This document shows positions 25,351 through 36,906 of a DNA stretch of 64,000 nucleotides, piece by piece. The notes below the pieces were generated by a model. It was not told the origin of the DNA. It made no database searches and saw only the letters and a program-made list of their open reading frames with translations. The position numbers were made by a program, and so were the translations under genes. The stretch lies in contig JNDT01001815.1 of assembly GCA_000697055.1 (NCBI GenBank), positions 57,228 to 121,227 of the forward strand. The letters run 5' to 3'. The stretch comes from Saksenaea vasiformis B4078. Lineage: Eukaryota; Mucoromycota; Mucoromycetes; Mucorales; Saksenaeaceae. The stretch's first letter is position 1. Every line of letters begins with the position of its first letter.

Positions 25351-27174
25351 ATGGATCAAGAAGAGCGTGTCTTCCGCGAAGAAGTTGAAAAGGTTAAGCA
25401 GTGGTGGAGCTCTCCCCGCTTCAAGCATGTCAAGCGTCCTTATACCGCTGAATCCATTGTGTCCAAGCGCGGCACCATCTCTACCCACTATGAGTCGGAT
25501 GTCATGGCCAAGAAGTTGTGGAAGATCCTTCAGGAAAGGAAGAGAACCGGCACCACTTCCCACACCTTTGGCGCGCTCGATCCCGTCCAGGTGACCCAGA
25601 TGGCACCTCATCTTGACACCGTGTATGTGTCCGGCTGGCAATGTTCGTCTACTGCTTCTACCAGCAACGAACCCGGACCTGACTTGGCTGATTACCCCAT
25701 GGACACCGTTCCCAACAAGGTCGAACATCTTTTCAAGGCCCAGCTCTTCCACGACCGTAAGCAACGCGAAGCCCGTATTGCCATGGGTGCTGCCGAACGT
25801 GCCAAGACTCCCTACATTGACTACTTGCGTCCTATGGTTGCTGATGCCGATACTGGCCACGGTGGTATCACTGCTGTGATGAAGCTTGCTAAGATGTTCG
25901 TTGAGCGTGGTGCTGCTGGTATCCACGGTATGTAAACAGTAAATTGGAGGAAAAGAAAGAAAGAAGAAAAGGTTGACTAACACGTACCCCCCCTCCCCCT
26001 TAGTTGAGGATCAGTCTTCTACCACCAAGAAGTGTGGCCACATGGCTGGTAAGGTACTTGTTCCTATTGCTGAACATATCAACCGTTTGGTTGCTATCCG
26101 TGTTCAGTTCGATATCATGGGTGTCGAGAACGTCGTTGTTGCCCGCTCCGATGCCGAGGCTGCTACCTTGATTACGTCCAACATTGATGTTCGTGACCAC
26201 GAGTTTATTGTGGGTGCTACCACCCCAGGACTGCGCCCACTGGCTACCGTCATGTCCGAAGCCGAAGTCGCTGGCAAGAATGGTGCCGAGCTCCAGGCCA
26301 TTGAAGATGAATGGGTTGCCAAGGCCGGTCTTAAGCGTTACGGTGCTGCTGTCGCTGACGAGCTCACCAAGGCTGGTAAGGGTCATCTTGCTAAGGAGTT
26401 CTTGGACAAGATCCACTACAAGTCCAACGAACAGGCTAGAGCCATTGCCGCGTCGTACGGTATCAATATCTACTGGGACTGGGATGTCGCACGTGTTCGT
26501 GAAGGTTTCTACAGATACGAGGGTGGTACTGAGGCTGCTACTTCTCGCGCTGTCGCCTTTGCTCCTTATGCTGATATGTTGTGGATGGAGACTCGCAAGC
26601 CCATCCTCAGCCAGGCCGAAGAGTTCGCCAAGGGTGTCTTGGCCGCTTACCCTGAAGCCTTGTTGTGTTACAACTTGTCGCCTTCCTTCAACTGGTAAAG
26701 TGATGAAGAACGACGGATCCACGAAAAGATCTCCGCTGACCTTAATCTTTCTTTTTCCTTATTTAGGGATGCTGCGGGCTTGAACGATCAAACCATGGGT
26801 ACCTTTATTGAGACACTTGGCCGCCTTGGTTTCGTCTGGCAGTTCATTACCTTGGGTGGTCTCCACGCCAATGCCCTCATTACCTGTGAGTCATCTATCT
26901 ATCTCATGATTTTTAATAGTAGAACATGCACACTAACAGGAGGATGTAAATTTTTTTTCTAGCTACCTTTGCCAAGAGCTTCAAGGAGCAAGGTATGTTG
27001 GGATATGTTGCCAATGTCCAGCGCAAGGAGCGGGAACACAATGTGGATGTGTTACAACATCAGAAATGGTCTGGAGCCAACTATGTTGATGAGCTGATGA
27101 AGCTGGTGACAGGCGGTGTCGCTGCTACCGCGGCCATGGGCAAAGGTGTCACTGAAGATCAGTTCAAGTCCTAA
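25351..27174 (+). CDS. icl1: Isocitrate lyase
   Basis: Four exons (25351-25927, 26004-26694, 26767-26885, 26963-27174) give 532 aa, the usual fungal length. It splits isocitrate to succinate and glyoxylate, the first glyoxylate-cycle step, needed for growth on acetate, ethanol or fatty acids. The active-site signature KKCGH lies at residues 201-205, the catalytic Cys being 203. Other family blocks visible are [19 protein letters not shown] with [10 protein letters not shown], and [11 protein letters not shown] spanning intron 2. The C-terminus ends QFKS, which is not a canonical peroxisomal PTS1, so location is open. Codon use is strongly biased to C/T endings, a sign of high expression, and this creates long antisense frames that are not genes. 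The start [19 protein letters not shown] is the expected one. Confidence 0.97.
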
Positions 27175-27457
27175 GCCTATCGCCTAAAAAAAAGCTTCCA
27201 ACTACACACCATCTCTTCCCTTTTTGTCCATTTCTCTTATTCCTCATCTCAACCAAACCGCCCTGGTGTACAGTTTATCCCCATAAAAAAATATAACAGA
27301 AAAGCAGCTTTAGTCTCTTTTGTCCTCAATTAAAAAACGTAACTTTTTTTTTGCGCATTTGACGTAACACGAAATTTTTATGGACCCGACGCGAACACAG
27401 AGAGGTTATTTGTATACCGAGAATGGGCCCATGTTTGAAACCGACACGGGTAAAAGT
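27175..27457. other. 3' flank of isocitrate lyase
   Basis: T/C-rich 3' UTR and A-rich stretches (near 27283-27350) compatible with polyadenylation. No gene. Confidence 0.5.
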
Positions 27458-27990
27458 TCAGGTCATCTTTGACAAAGGAGGAAGCTTCTCTAGATTCTTC
27501 TTTTTCTCATTGCACAGCCTATTTTTAATGACGAACTGACTTTGTGAATTCGATAAGAGTAAATAATGATCAATGTGTAACTTTTTAAGAGAGAAAAATA
27601 ATAATAATGCACCATTCTGATCGGAAATACGGCATACGATCTTATCGCCGATCTGCAACTTTTTCAACGTCGCAATCAACAAAAGAATCGCTTTTAATGA
27701 TGCGATGTACATTTCTCGACTTTCAATGCTTTGGCAAGTACGCCCCGATGTCGAGTTGATAGGTGATAAGGAAGACATCTGTGATTGAAATAGAATCGGT
27801 TGTTGAAATAATTGTTCGTTGCAAAGCAAGTACGAGACACAAGTGCTTCAAGTCGTGTCAGAGACCGATAGCAGGCGCAATAACAAAAGGAGACGCGATT
27901 TGTAGGTAACTGGGTTGCACATACATTGAATTTTGAACTCCGTTTACTTTGTTCGTTTTCGTTGATTTCATTGATATTATCTACCTATTC
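27458..27990 (-). other. Possible unknown coding region
   Basis: A minus frame (27829-27458) reads with natural composition in its first 80 codons, including SGRTCQSIESREMYIASLK and LQIGDKIVCRISDQNGALL. Just upstream, minus 27973-27860, another frame begins with ATG and reads MYVQPSYLQIASPFVIAPA before a stop. The two might be exons of one gene, but I found no GT-AG pair that joins them in frame. I do not recognise a family. Confidence 0.3.
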
Positions 27991-30009
27991 TGAGTCGGGA
28001 GAGGTGAGTTGTTCTCAAGAACAACAAGGAAAAGAGGGGTAGCGTTTGAATAAGAAAAATGGGAAAATATATTCGAGAGTGGGCATGCATTGGATCGATG
28101 ATGTCGGTTTTTGTTGCATGACGCTGTCTTCATACTGCACATACTACAGCTTCAACTGATACTTCGTGTTTTGTTGATGTTGCTTTGACAAACATGTGTA
28201 TTTCATGTTATCTGAACCCGATCCATTTAACATTTTACTCTCTTGTCGTTTGTCCTTGCCGGCTTTGGACATAGTTTTACTCTACATTATCCAATTTGCC
28301 GGTTGGCAGACATTTCCTCCAGATAGGATAACAATAGTCCACATAACACTCGTGATTGAATATTTGTGCTTTCGAACAGCATTTCAAAATGTTGCAGGAT
28401 CGATTGAGCGATTTACTACAGTTGGATCGGCTCTTCGCGTTTGAATTGCACTATATTCATCCAGTTGTGTGGGACCTATCCAGAGACTTGAATCTAAACC
28501 GTCGTCCACATTTTTCTTTTATAACCTCCACTACACCATAAACGAGCACTTCAGTTGACGGATCCATGTATTCCTTCTTGGCCGACAACATGTGCTTTTT
28601 CTACAATATATGTTGACGCAATGGTATCACACATCTGTATCAGCATGAAACGCAGCATGGCATGGTCCAAGAGAGGGACTTTTGCACTGATTACAGTGCA
28701 AAAGACAAGAGCAAAGATAATCACAGTATTGTGACCAATCCCAGCATCAGATACTCAATCGTACTCGTCTGAGCTCGATCCTAGAAAAGTTTGATCGATT
28801 TCAAAGAGGAAGACAGACGCAACAGGTTTTCGGAAAGTGAGACATTGATGATGCGGATCAATGAAGCATGCAATAGTTTGCATATGGTTGCTTTCGAAGG
28901 GCTTATTTCCAACTCACATAGATGCTTAGATAACTGTCGTAACGTAGAACCGTTTTATATCAGATAGCATTACCATAGTCGTAGCAATTGCCGCGAGTAT
29001 TACTGTGGATAAGAAAATCAACAATCTCACAGCGTATATATGCAGTGTCACTCGATATAGTCAGACCATTAAATGTTGGACCAGAGAGTGGGGTGAAAAC
29101 ATGTTCTTTTCCCTTTCCTTTTGAAGTCCAATTTCATGCATCATTGAAACCAATAAACTACAAAGAAAAAGTCCGGACATATGAGAAGGAAATTGCTCCT
29201 TTCACCTGCTTTTGACAACATCCGATTTGACACAATGAAAATAAAGAATAGCAAGCGCTTTGTAAATTTTATTGCGAGGAGTATACAGAGGATAATATGT
29301 CAAGACTTGGAAAGCGCCTGGGGGAGATGGAAGCCCTAGAACTCTGTTAGCTTGTCTACAAGACCTGACTGGCCCAGCGTTAATTTCCAAGCAAAAACTA
29401 TTTTGCAATTCCTTCCGATACCACCGATATGCCGACCAAGATTTAAGTTGTATCGCTGAAAGAGACAGGGCTAATCCGACGTCGAGTAAGTAGTAGTGAT
29501 TTAACTGATGACAGTTCCAACCTTATATAACAGCTCTGCAGAAATGGTCAAGGATTTCTTCAACGAGCTCTCCTTGCAAGTAAAACCCCAGAACAAAGTC
29601 TCATTAGCTGAAAGCTATGACGATGCTTGAGGTACAAACAACAGTCTCCAGATACACGAGCATATTTGATGATAAGAGCTCTTTGTCGTTCGCACATTGG
29701 TGCTCAAGGAGCAAGCTCGGGCTGACCCAAGCCCCGATGGAGAGAAAGATCTCCAAAGCGACGGCTGGAAAGAAGATCCGATGCCGTCAGCTGTACGTCT
29801 TGGATGAGGAATTCTATGGTAAGATATCTACTGACTTTGCGAAGGAAGATGGCCATAAGCGAATTATTTTATAGACGTGTCACCATCGGCTACTGTCATA
29901 AATCGCGCACGGCTGAAGATGAAGCCCCAGGGCGCGACTCCTACCGCTGATGGTGAACCGTGTGCAAACGAGGTCGTTAGGAGGATGACCGCATCACTCG
30001 GAATGTCCC
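27991..30009. other. Intergenic region, no gene recognised
   Basis: About 2 kb. Short frames only. A frame at 29617-29874 has a Lys/Arg-rich stretch but no motif. Nothing else was supportable. Confidence 0.5.
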
Positions 30010-30200
30010 ACCACTGAGTGAATACTGCGTGTTCGCGCGTCGGACATCATTTCTTTCAAAAGACTTTTTCGAAATAAAACGATTGTATCCTCTTTAGAAA
30101 CATTTGTACTATCAGACAGCAGCAATCATGTGAATCAACTGTATTCCTTAGACACTGGGGGTTGCTCGGATATTGCATATTTATTTATCATTTTTGAATC
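30010..30200. repeat. Diverged direct repeat, copy 1
   Basis: Shares with 34935-35130, in the same orientation, the blocks GAGTGAAT.CTG, CTTTCAAAAGA, AAATAAAAC and CTTTAGAAAC.TTTG, ending in CAGCAAT. Identity is clear but with many differences, so it is an old duplication. The two copies lie on either side of the broken LRR gene. Confidence 0.65.
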
Positions 30201-30758
30201 ACGAAACCGCCTTGTGAAAGAACCAGGAACTCTGGTATAAAAATTACTACCCAACTAACCAAACTGACTGGGTTGTGTTGAGTATACATTCAGGTATATG
30301 CTGAGGTATGACAAAGATGTCCAGGCACAACATCGTGTTCTTTTGGCATATCTGGTAATATTTCTCAGTGGATAGCGTTTGCGGATATTATCTATGAGAG
30401 AGTGCTTGGTATCGTTTTTTCTGGCATTTTTTTTGAAGAATAAAATTGACTAAAGCGAAAATATGCAGGGAAAACGATGCTGTGCTTATAGCGACAACTC
30501 CGGAGTAGTCTTTATATGCAACCATTCACTTTTCTAGCGCGATTATTTCTCTTCACAAGGTTTAGCCCAGCGCAAACAAGTCCTGGCCAAACAAGACCCA
30601 GCCCAGATAACATCTACTCATTGTGAGTCTTAGACTGGGACACTCACGCATTGTTTGTTTTCTCTCTTTCTTCTTCTTTTCCCAGCGCTCGCAAGTTTAC
30701 TGTTTCTACCACTCAAAGTCTCCTTTTCTCTGTTACCTTACAACCATCCTGCGCAGCA

Positions 30759-32960
30759 ATGGAAGAGACTCAATCGTTCCGTTTACTTGGGACAACAGAG
30801 ATCAAGAAAATCCCTATCCAGCATGTTGATGGAGAGAACATTGTTTATTGGAAGGATATCAAGCAGGTCTTCCCTGATGTCAAACATATCGAGAATGGTG
30901 GGGTTTCTGTTACTTTCGTGAGGGATCCTAGCGGCAAGAGGTAAAGCCAGAAGAAGAGCAAGACTGATATTTACGATAAGACAGCGAAGAAATGTCACTC
31001 TGACCAGATGTTTTGGTTTACTGTAATGTACCTTCTAGAGTAAAGCCACGCCGCATCAAGAACGTCCCTGACGTTATTCTGGATGTTTTCTTAAAAACAG
31101 CTTGCGAGAGCCTTTCCAAGACTGATCTACCGTCGAAGAAAAATGAACTTGCATCCAAGATCATTGAACTGGGAGTTCAGCAAGCAGAGATGAAGCAGGG
31201 TCTGATCCAAATTCATGATCAAATCGCTGGGGTTGAAAGTCGTTTACAAGCCGAACTTGCTGTGCTTCGAAGTGATATGCGAGCTGTGCTCGCTCAGACC
31301 TATGAGCTTCATGAATATCCTATCCCTCGTCTGTTTATTGTTCTTCCGCAAGATTCTTCAGGATGGAATTACATCAATCCCTTGTCAAACAAGTTCCGGC
31401 TCTACTTTTTGTGTGAGTGCGGAGAACACACAAAGTTGATCAATAGCAAGACCACGGTCCCTCATCATATCCACATTGCTAAGCACGAAGGGTATGAGAT
31501 CACTCGACCCGCTGAGTTCTTTCAGCAGTACGGCGCCTATGTCCTCACAATCCTGAAAATGCTCAAGTACGGGATAACTGTCGCAGGAGTTATTATGCCG
31601 ACTGTGTCTCAATTGGTCAGAGCGGAGTTCATTGATCAGGTCACTTCGGTTTTAAAGCAATTGCAACAAAACATCGAGCCTGGGGTATGTCGAGCCATTG
31701 GATATATCGATAACATATCGACACACGATGTCGGTCCCATCAGGGAGGGTTCGATGAGCAACAACACGGCTGTTGACGACGTTACCGAGCAAATGAAGAA
31801 CAACTACGCATTGGAAGGCGTTGATCTACGCAAGTTAGACATATTCTTGCAACGTGTTGATGGAACCAAAGCCTTGGGAAATCTGTACAGGATTGTCACA
31901 AATGAGGGACATGTCAAATGGGTGTGTGATGATCATCATCATGAGGATTATAACAGGCCAGCATTCAAAGCATTCCGACGTGCAGTGGACGCAGTTAGGG
32001 GGTCATTTGACGAGAACAGTGGTATAGTAAAAGTAAAACTTCAGTCACGAGTGCTGGCAGAGTAGTTCTACTATGCGCTTGGTACGGCCAGATATGTCTA
32101 TGAGCTCCATATCTGCCTGGATTTCGAGGGCAGAAAGAGTGACCTTGAAGCACTAGAGGATGCACTCAAAAAATCAGGAATAGCGATCCCTCGTCTTGAT
32201 CTACAGAGCTTTCGACCAAGCCTGGGCAGCAAAATATTACCAACATCCTTTCGATGCGATATTCTTGTTCGCATCATGGAGCATCCCAATATGAAAAGGA
32301 TTCATATTGTCCTTCTCAGGGATTTCATTAAGCTTGCCATCTTCTCGCAAAAAAAGGCTACTGCGCTTCCACAAGTTATCAATCGACATGATGCCTGAAG
32401 TGATAAGAGCAAAGGACTTTAGACTATTGTCAAACATGCTCAAGACCAACTCAAATCTGACCACTTTGGATTTGGGGAACAGCTCAATCGTATCCGAGGG
32501 ATCTCAGATGCTGGCTGAGGCACTCAAGACCAACTCGACTCTGACAACTTTGTACTTGTGGGCCAACTCGATCGGAGACAATGGAGCTCAGGCCCTGGCT
32601 GGGGCTCTCAAGACCAACTCGACTCTGGCAAATTTGTACTTACGGGCCGACTCGATCGGAGGCAATGGAGCTCAGGCCCTGGCTGAGGCACTCAAGACCA
32701 ACACGACTCTGACCAGTTTGTACTTGTGGGGCAACTCGATTGGAAACAGTGGAGCTAGGGTCCTGGCTGACGCACTCGAGACCAACGCAACTCTGACCAT
32801 TCTGGACCTGAAGTTCAATTCCATAGGATATAGCACAGTTCGGGCACTGTGTCAACTGCCTCAGGCCAAAAGGGGTGTCATGCTACTACAGTGGAGGCCC
32901 GTTAGCTTAAAGGCCCCGATATTCTCAGCCTTCAGGTATTTTCAATACTTCCCGCCGTGA
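30759..32960 (+). pseudogene. Broken LRR protein gene with Mucoromycota-type N-terminal module
   Basis: Exon 1 (30759-30940) and exon 2 (from 31039) join in phase through a 98-bp intron. The protein starts MEETQSFRLLGTTEIKKI, then VYWKDIKQVFPDVKHI, RIKNVPDVILDVFL, a heptad-like stretch, ELHEYPIPRLFIVLP, FRLYFLCECGEHTKLI and YRIVTNEGHVKWVC. An in-frame TAG at 32063-32065 interrupts it. The same frame resumes at once (FYYALGTARYVYELHI) until a shift of +1 at or near a 7-A run (32349-32355). After that come about five 28-residue leucine-rich repeats (AEALKTNSTLTTLYL type) to 32960. I associate this domain order with large expanded families in Mortierella and relatives, from memory. No nucleotide-binding domain is seen. 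The stop and shift make the full product impossible without read-through, though two shorter products could exist. Confidence 0.75.
32448..32850 (+). repeat. 84-bp coding repeats (short LRR array)
   Basis: About five tandem 84-bp units encoding 28-residue ribonuclease-inhibitor-type LRRs. Core words CTCAAGACCAACTCGACTCT and GGAGCTCAGGCCCTGGCTG recur almost unchanged between neighbours, pointing to recent internal duplication or conversion. Confidence 0.85.
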
Positions 32961-34500
32961 CTCAAAAAATACTAATAAAAAATTTTCAATTTCCCGCTAA
33001 TTTCAAGATCCAATACCCAGATAAGGGGTTGACAGAAATCGAGGTGTCATTTGAAGAAATCAGATATTAGGCGTTTTATTGTCTAAGGAAATGTGAAGCA
33101 ATCGAAGACTGGGTCTGCTTTCAGGAACACTCTCGATATAGTTCATCTCACCATGATCAAAGTTGATCTGTCAAGCCGGTGTGCGTTGTCGTTCAAAAAA
33201 TTACATCACGTTATTGACGCAGTTAAGTTTCTCCTGCAAAGAGAAGGTTTTCTTTCATGGACGATGATCTACGGCTTCATCTTCCTTTTCTTTGCTGATA
33301 TTCGCGACGCTGTTCATAGGTCAATGAAATGTATGCCTGATTCATATCAACTTAGTAGAATGATGTATCTTTTTATTCTGCTTCGCTTCAAGGCGTGTAT
33401 ACTTGAAATACTTATCTATAAGCAGTTTATAAGCTATGTGCCACTTCCAACGAGTCGTTGCGCAAACAATGGCACATAGATGGCTTTTTTTTTATCGTAA
33501 TTCGTATTACGCTATGTAATATATTACTCAGAGTGATTTTGATCCATTTTATCCTTTATCTATTGTCGGTAGCTTGGGCTGTTACCAAGCAATTGAAACT
33601 GACGGGGTTCTACTGTAGACGCTCTCTAATTCTTAGTCTCCAGATACATACCAACCAAAAAATTACAGTACCCGCTCGGTTAAGTAATACTCACTTAAGG
33701 AGTATATTCACTTATGGAATGATGATTTTGGTAACCATTTTGATAAGCAGTAAATTATTCCAAAATTCGAAAAATATTCTCTTATCGAGCGGATAACAAT
33801 CGTAATTTATTTTGTGAAATGGCTTTCTATTGTAGTTTGTTTTAACATTTGCTGACATTTAGCTTGTAGAAGAGCTGGTTTTTTCTTCAAATAAAAGTCC
33901 AGTTATTCATCTACGTCGTGGTGCATATCTACGATTGCGCAGGGTTGGTCGAAAATCCTGATTTTATCTGCTGGTGGTAAATCAAAATGACTCATTCCTG
34001 GTGATGACTTTGGATCATCGTTTTCGTTGTCCTCGTTCTCTGCGTTCTCAGCTTCCATGTTGTCAACAGGATTGTCTCTGTATATTTCCATATGGATGTT
34101 CTCCGACTTCACTTCTGGTTACCTATTAGCCTGATTCAGTGAAAGATTGTCAGCATGAGCCTCGCGTAAGGTTTTCAGTGATTTTGACATTTTTCTATGA
34201 CAGTGTAGGAATCAAAATGCAGAAAATGATCCAAATCTTTTCCAGACGTGTCGTAATACGTCTCTATGTAATAGCATGCGTTTTAGAACTACGCTCCACA
34301 TAGAACTTATCTGATTCGTCAGCAGCTTGCTGGAGTTTTAAATTTTAGTGCTATCCAAAAAAGTAATTTGTACGACTTCTCACTTGTGGAATATGTTCGA
34401 TATAATAATGAAAAATATCATGACCAGCAGTATTATTTAACCGAGAGGCTACTGTAGATATCATTGAGAAAAATAGAAATAACAGGCGATATTGCCTGAG
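32961..34500. other. Intergenic region with weak ORFs
   Basis: No recognisable gene. A 69-codon acidic minus frame (34112-33903: NMEAENAENEDNEND... FDLPPADKIRIFDQP) has protein-like content but no motif or partner exon. Frames at 33093-33479 and 33458-33796 look like chance AT-rich translations. Confidence 0.45.
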
Positions 34501-34520
34501 AGTGAAAAATAGCACGCTAC

Positions 34521-34650
34521 ACCGGTCCAACTGGTCCACCATCAGGTCCACTATCTCGTCCATTTTCTTGTGTAACTGGTCCATCATGCGGCCCGTCCAT
34601 CACATGACTGGACCAACTGGGTCCACTATTTGGTCCACTATTTGCTCCTT
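34521..34650. repeat. Degenerate GTCCA-core tandem repeat
   Basis: About 130 bp holding at least seven GTCCA cores, most as TGGTCCA(A/C), spaced mostly 10-25 bp apart, plus an inverted GGACCA. The overlapping plus ORF (34502-34807) and minus ORF (34587-34351) are translations of the repeat. Confidence 0.7.
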
Positions 34651-34934
34651 TCTATGCTTTGGCTGTATTGAATCACTTACATGCGCTGTGATATCAATTT
34701 ATTTTGTTATGCATGGCAATAGTGGCAGCGGCTACTACTGTAGTAGTGATGAGAGAAAAGCATGCTATGAAGTTGGGACTATAAACTGCTGTTCAAAGAC
34801 AAAGTGATAAAATTTTTAATTGCGGTCGCAAGTACATCGCGTGAGAGAAATGAAAGGACGTAGGATGGTGAGAAAGAGCGATTTTCGTTTTATTTATACG
34901 GTGGATGGTCATGTCTCCCGAAACATCCGAAAGT

Positions 34935-35130
34935 TGAGTGAATGCTGAACATTCGTGCATCACATATTGTCTCTTTCAAAAGATCTTTTCTAAATAAAAC
35001 AAGCGTATTCCCTTTAGAAACGTTTGCACTAATCGTACGGCAGCAATAATTTCAACCAACCATACCTCTTAGAACGCTCGAACACTGTAGTTATCGTCAC
35101 CTTTCGAATCAGAAGACGATTTTGTATTCC
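34935..35130. repeat. Diverged direct repeat, copy 2
   Basis: Partner of 30010-30200 in the same orientation, sharing the blocks listed there. The spacing between copies is about 4.9 kb. Confidence 0.65.
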
Positions 35131-36000
35131 CAAAATTTCTGAACATCTGCCCGAGTTCAATGTACCAAGCTAGCACTGTATCGTCACAGTAATCGATCCA
35201 TACCATACTTAGTACCAACAGGAATCTTCATTAATCACTATTTCTGATAAAAGACAGAATCGTATAAATAACTAGAAAGCTTATTGGAATAAAGATGTCC
35301 AACGGCTTCTAAGATTTTATCCGGTTACTCTCCTAATTAAACCTACCCATACAACAAAAATAACAAAACCTCTGTCCTATCACATGAAATATCTGCAAGC
35401 GGACCCGGCTATAATGATACCGAGTTTTCCTGTAAACTGCACCTTTTGTCTGGGCTTCACGCTAGTCGTGAACAATCTTCCCCGCTGCAGCGTGAAAGGA
35501 ATATACTTTCATCTCAGCATAAAACCACACACATATTCCTGGCCTCCTCGATAGAAAAAAAATTGTCTGAGATGAAAAAGCCTGAAGACGGATGAGAAGA
35601 AGATGCATATGCGATATCTTTGAACTTTCTGCCACGAGATAGATCCATCCAACGTATATTTAAGGCATGCTGGAACGAAGCATAGTGTGTACATACAGAG
35701 AGCGATGCAGAAAAACTTTCCCATTGCACTGGGACAGTCTAAACACCGCAAGAACATGCATGACGCCTACAAGTTTGTGCTCTGCATATTATGCGTGAGA
35801 GATAGTCATCCAATAACTTCCACAGGAAAAGTTTCAATGAGTATATCTCAATGGTACATCGCGGACAAAATCAAGCTCATTGGAAAGATAAACGGTTGGG
35901 CACACCACTCTTAGTAAAGCACCATGGTATGAGCCTGATCTCCTTGTTGTCTGAACTAGTATGTCTGTATCGTTTAACAGTAGCCTGGTAGTCATCCATT
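35131..36000. other. Intergenic region, no gene recognised
   Basis: Only short overlapping frames; no motif or splice chain could be supported. Confidence 0.5.
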
Positions 36001-36610
36001 TTAGAGGCGATCGACAACGTTTGGATCTTGTGCATATGTAAGATTCTCTTCAACGTCTCTCACCGTGGCAGATTGCTGCACTAAGCGCTTGCGATTTACT
36101 AACGCCATTTTTCGCCGTGCAACTAGCAAAAGTACGCATAATGGTAGCTGCATACGGATATGTATCAATAGATTTGTTGTGTTTGATGGGGCAATTTTCC
36201 TCAGAGCGCGGGAATCGCCTGCTATAGCACCTAATCCGTTGACAGCAATCCACATTTCGTAATAGGAGACTCGTTTAGTATATCCTGATACATTATTCGA
36301 AAATGACGTTAGTACATGGACGTACGTCGACAGATAAGCTGGAAGGAGTAATACGCCGACCAGTTTGATCCCCGTGACTGGGACAGACCGTGGGAATCAT
36401 GCCAACTGTGAAGATAAGTGCACCCGCACATGCAACATAAAGCGTTTGATGCCATCGACAAGCAACATAGATGCTTAGGAGTGTCAGTATCAGTTCCATA
36501 GCTTGCATGGAAATGCGGACGCCGGAGTAACAACCTACAGCATATATCTTAGCCAGTCCATGATAGATCTGTGAAGCGAGAATGATGTGTCTTATTGCTG
36601 TATGAAACAA
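36001..36610 (-). pseudogene. Relic of an MFS transporter C-terminal half (allantoate-permease type)
   Basis: Two minus frames align to the last transmembrane segments of a Dal5-like major facilitator. The upstream frame (36610-36293) carries two hydrophobic stretches (MELILTLLSIYVACRW; VACAGALIFTVGMI). The sense then shifts frame around 36390 and continues as SNNVSGYTKRV, the place where the family has its N-x-x-GYTK motif, then QLPLCVLLLVARRKMALVNRKRL and an acidic C-terminus to the stop at 36001. The N-terminal half is absent. One frameshift at least is needed, so it cannot work. Confidence 0.5.
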
Positions 36611-36906
36611 GTGATTGGTTCCAAACTACACAATATGTCACATGCCGAAGGAGCTACCCATAGAGGGCAAGACGTTAGGACATTTGCTACCAAGCGAAGA
36701 CTGCAGCATACAGATAAAGGCAGAATAGGTAAGTGTGCGATGGTTGCGGTGCATAACGCGTTTCGAAAAAGAATTCTTTAATTGGAAAAAATACAAATAA
36801 ATTAAGATGGCAAAGGTATCTTAGAAAGTCTGGGGATAAGGGAAATGTTTACATAGTAAAGGCCATAAAAGTATGTGTATCTTGAAACAAGGTGGAGTAT
36901 GTTTTA

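Noticed and set aside
25273..25983. 236-codon antisense ORF over isocitrate lyase exon 1
   Set aside because: It follows from the strong C/T third-position bias of the lyase; the sense strand encodes a complete, conserved enzyme. The same holds for the 240-codon antisense ORF at 26000-26722.
30759..32960. NLR-type immune receptor call for the LRR gene
   Set aside because: No P-loop or other nucleotide-binding motif is present; only the LRRs are shared.
30010..35130. LTR retrotransposon with the two direct repeats as LTRs
   Set aside because: No gag, reverse transcriptase, integrase or primer-binding site was seen between them, and the repeats lack clear TG...CA ends.
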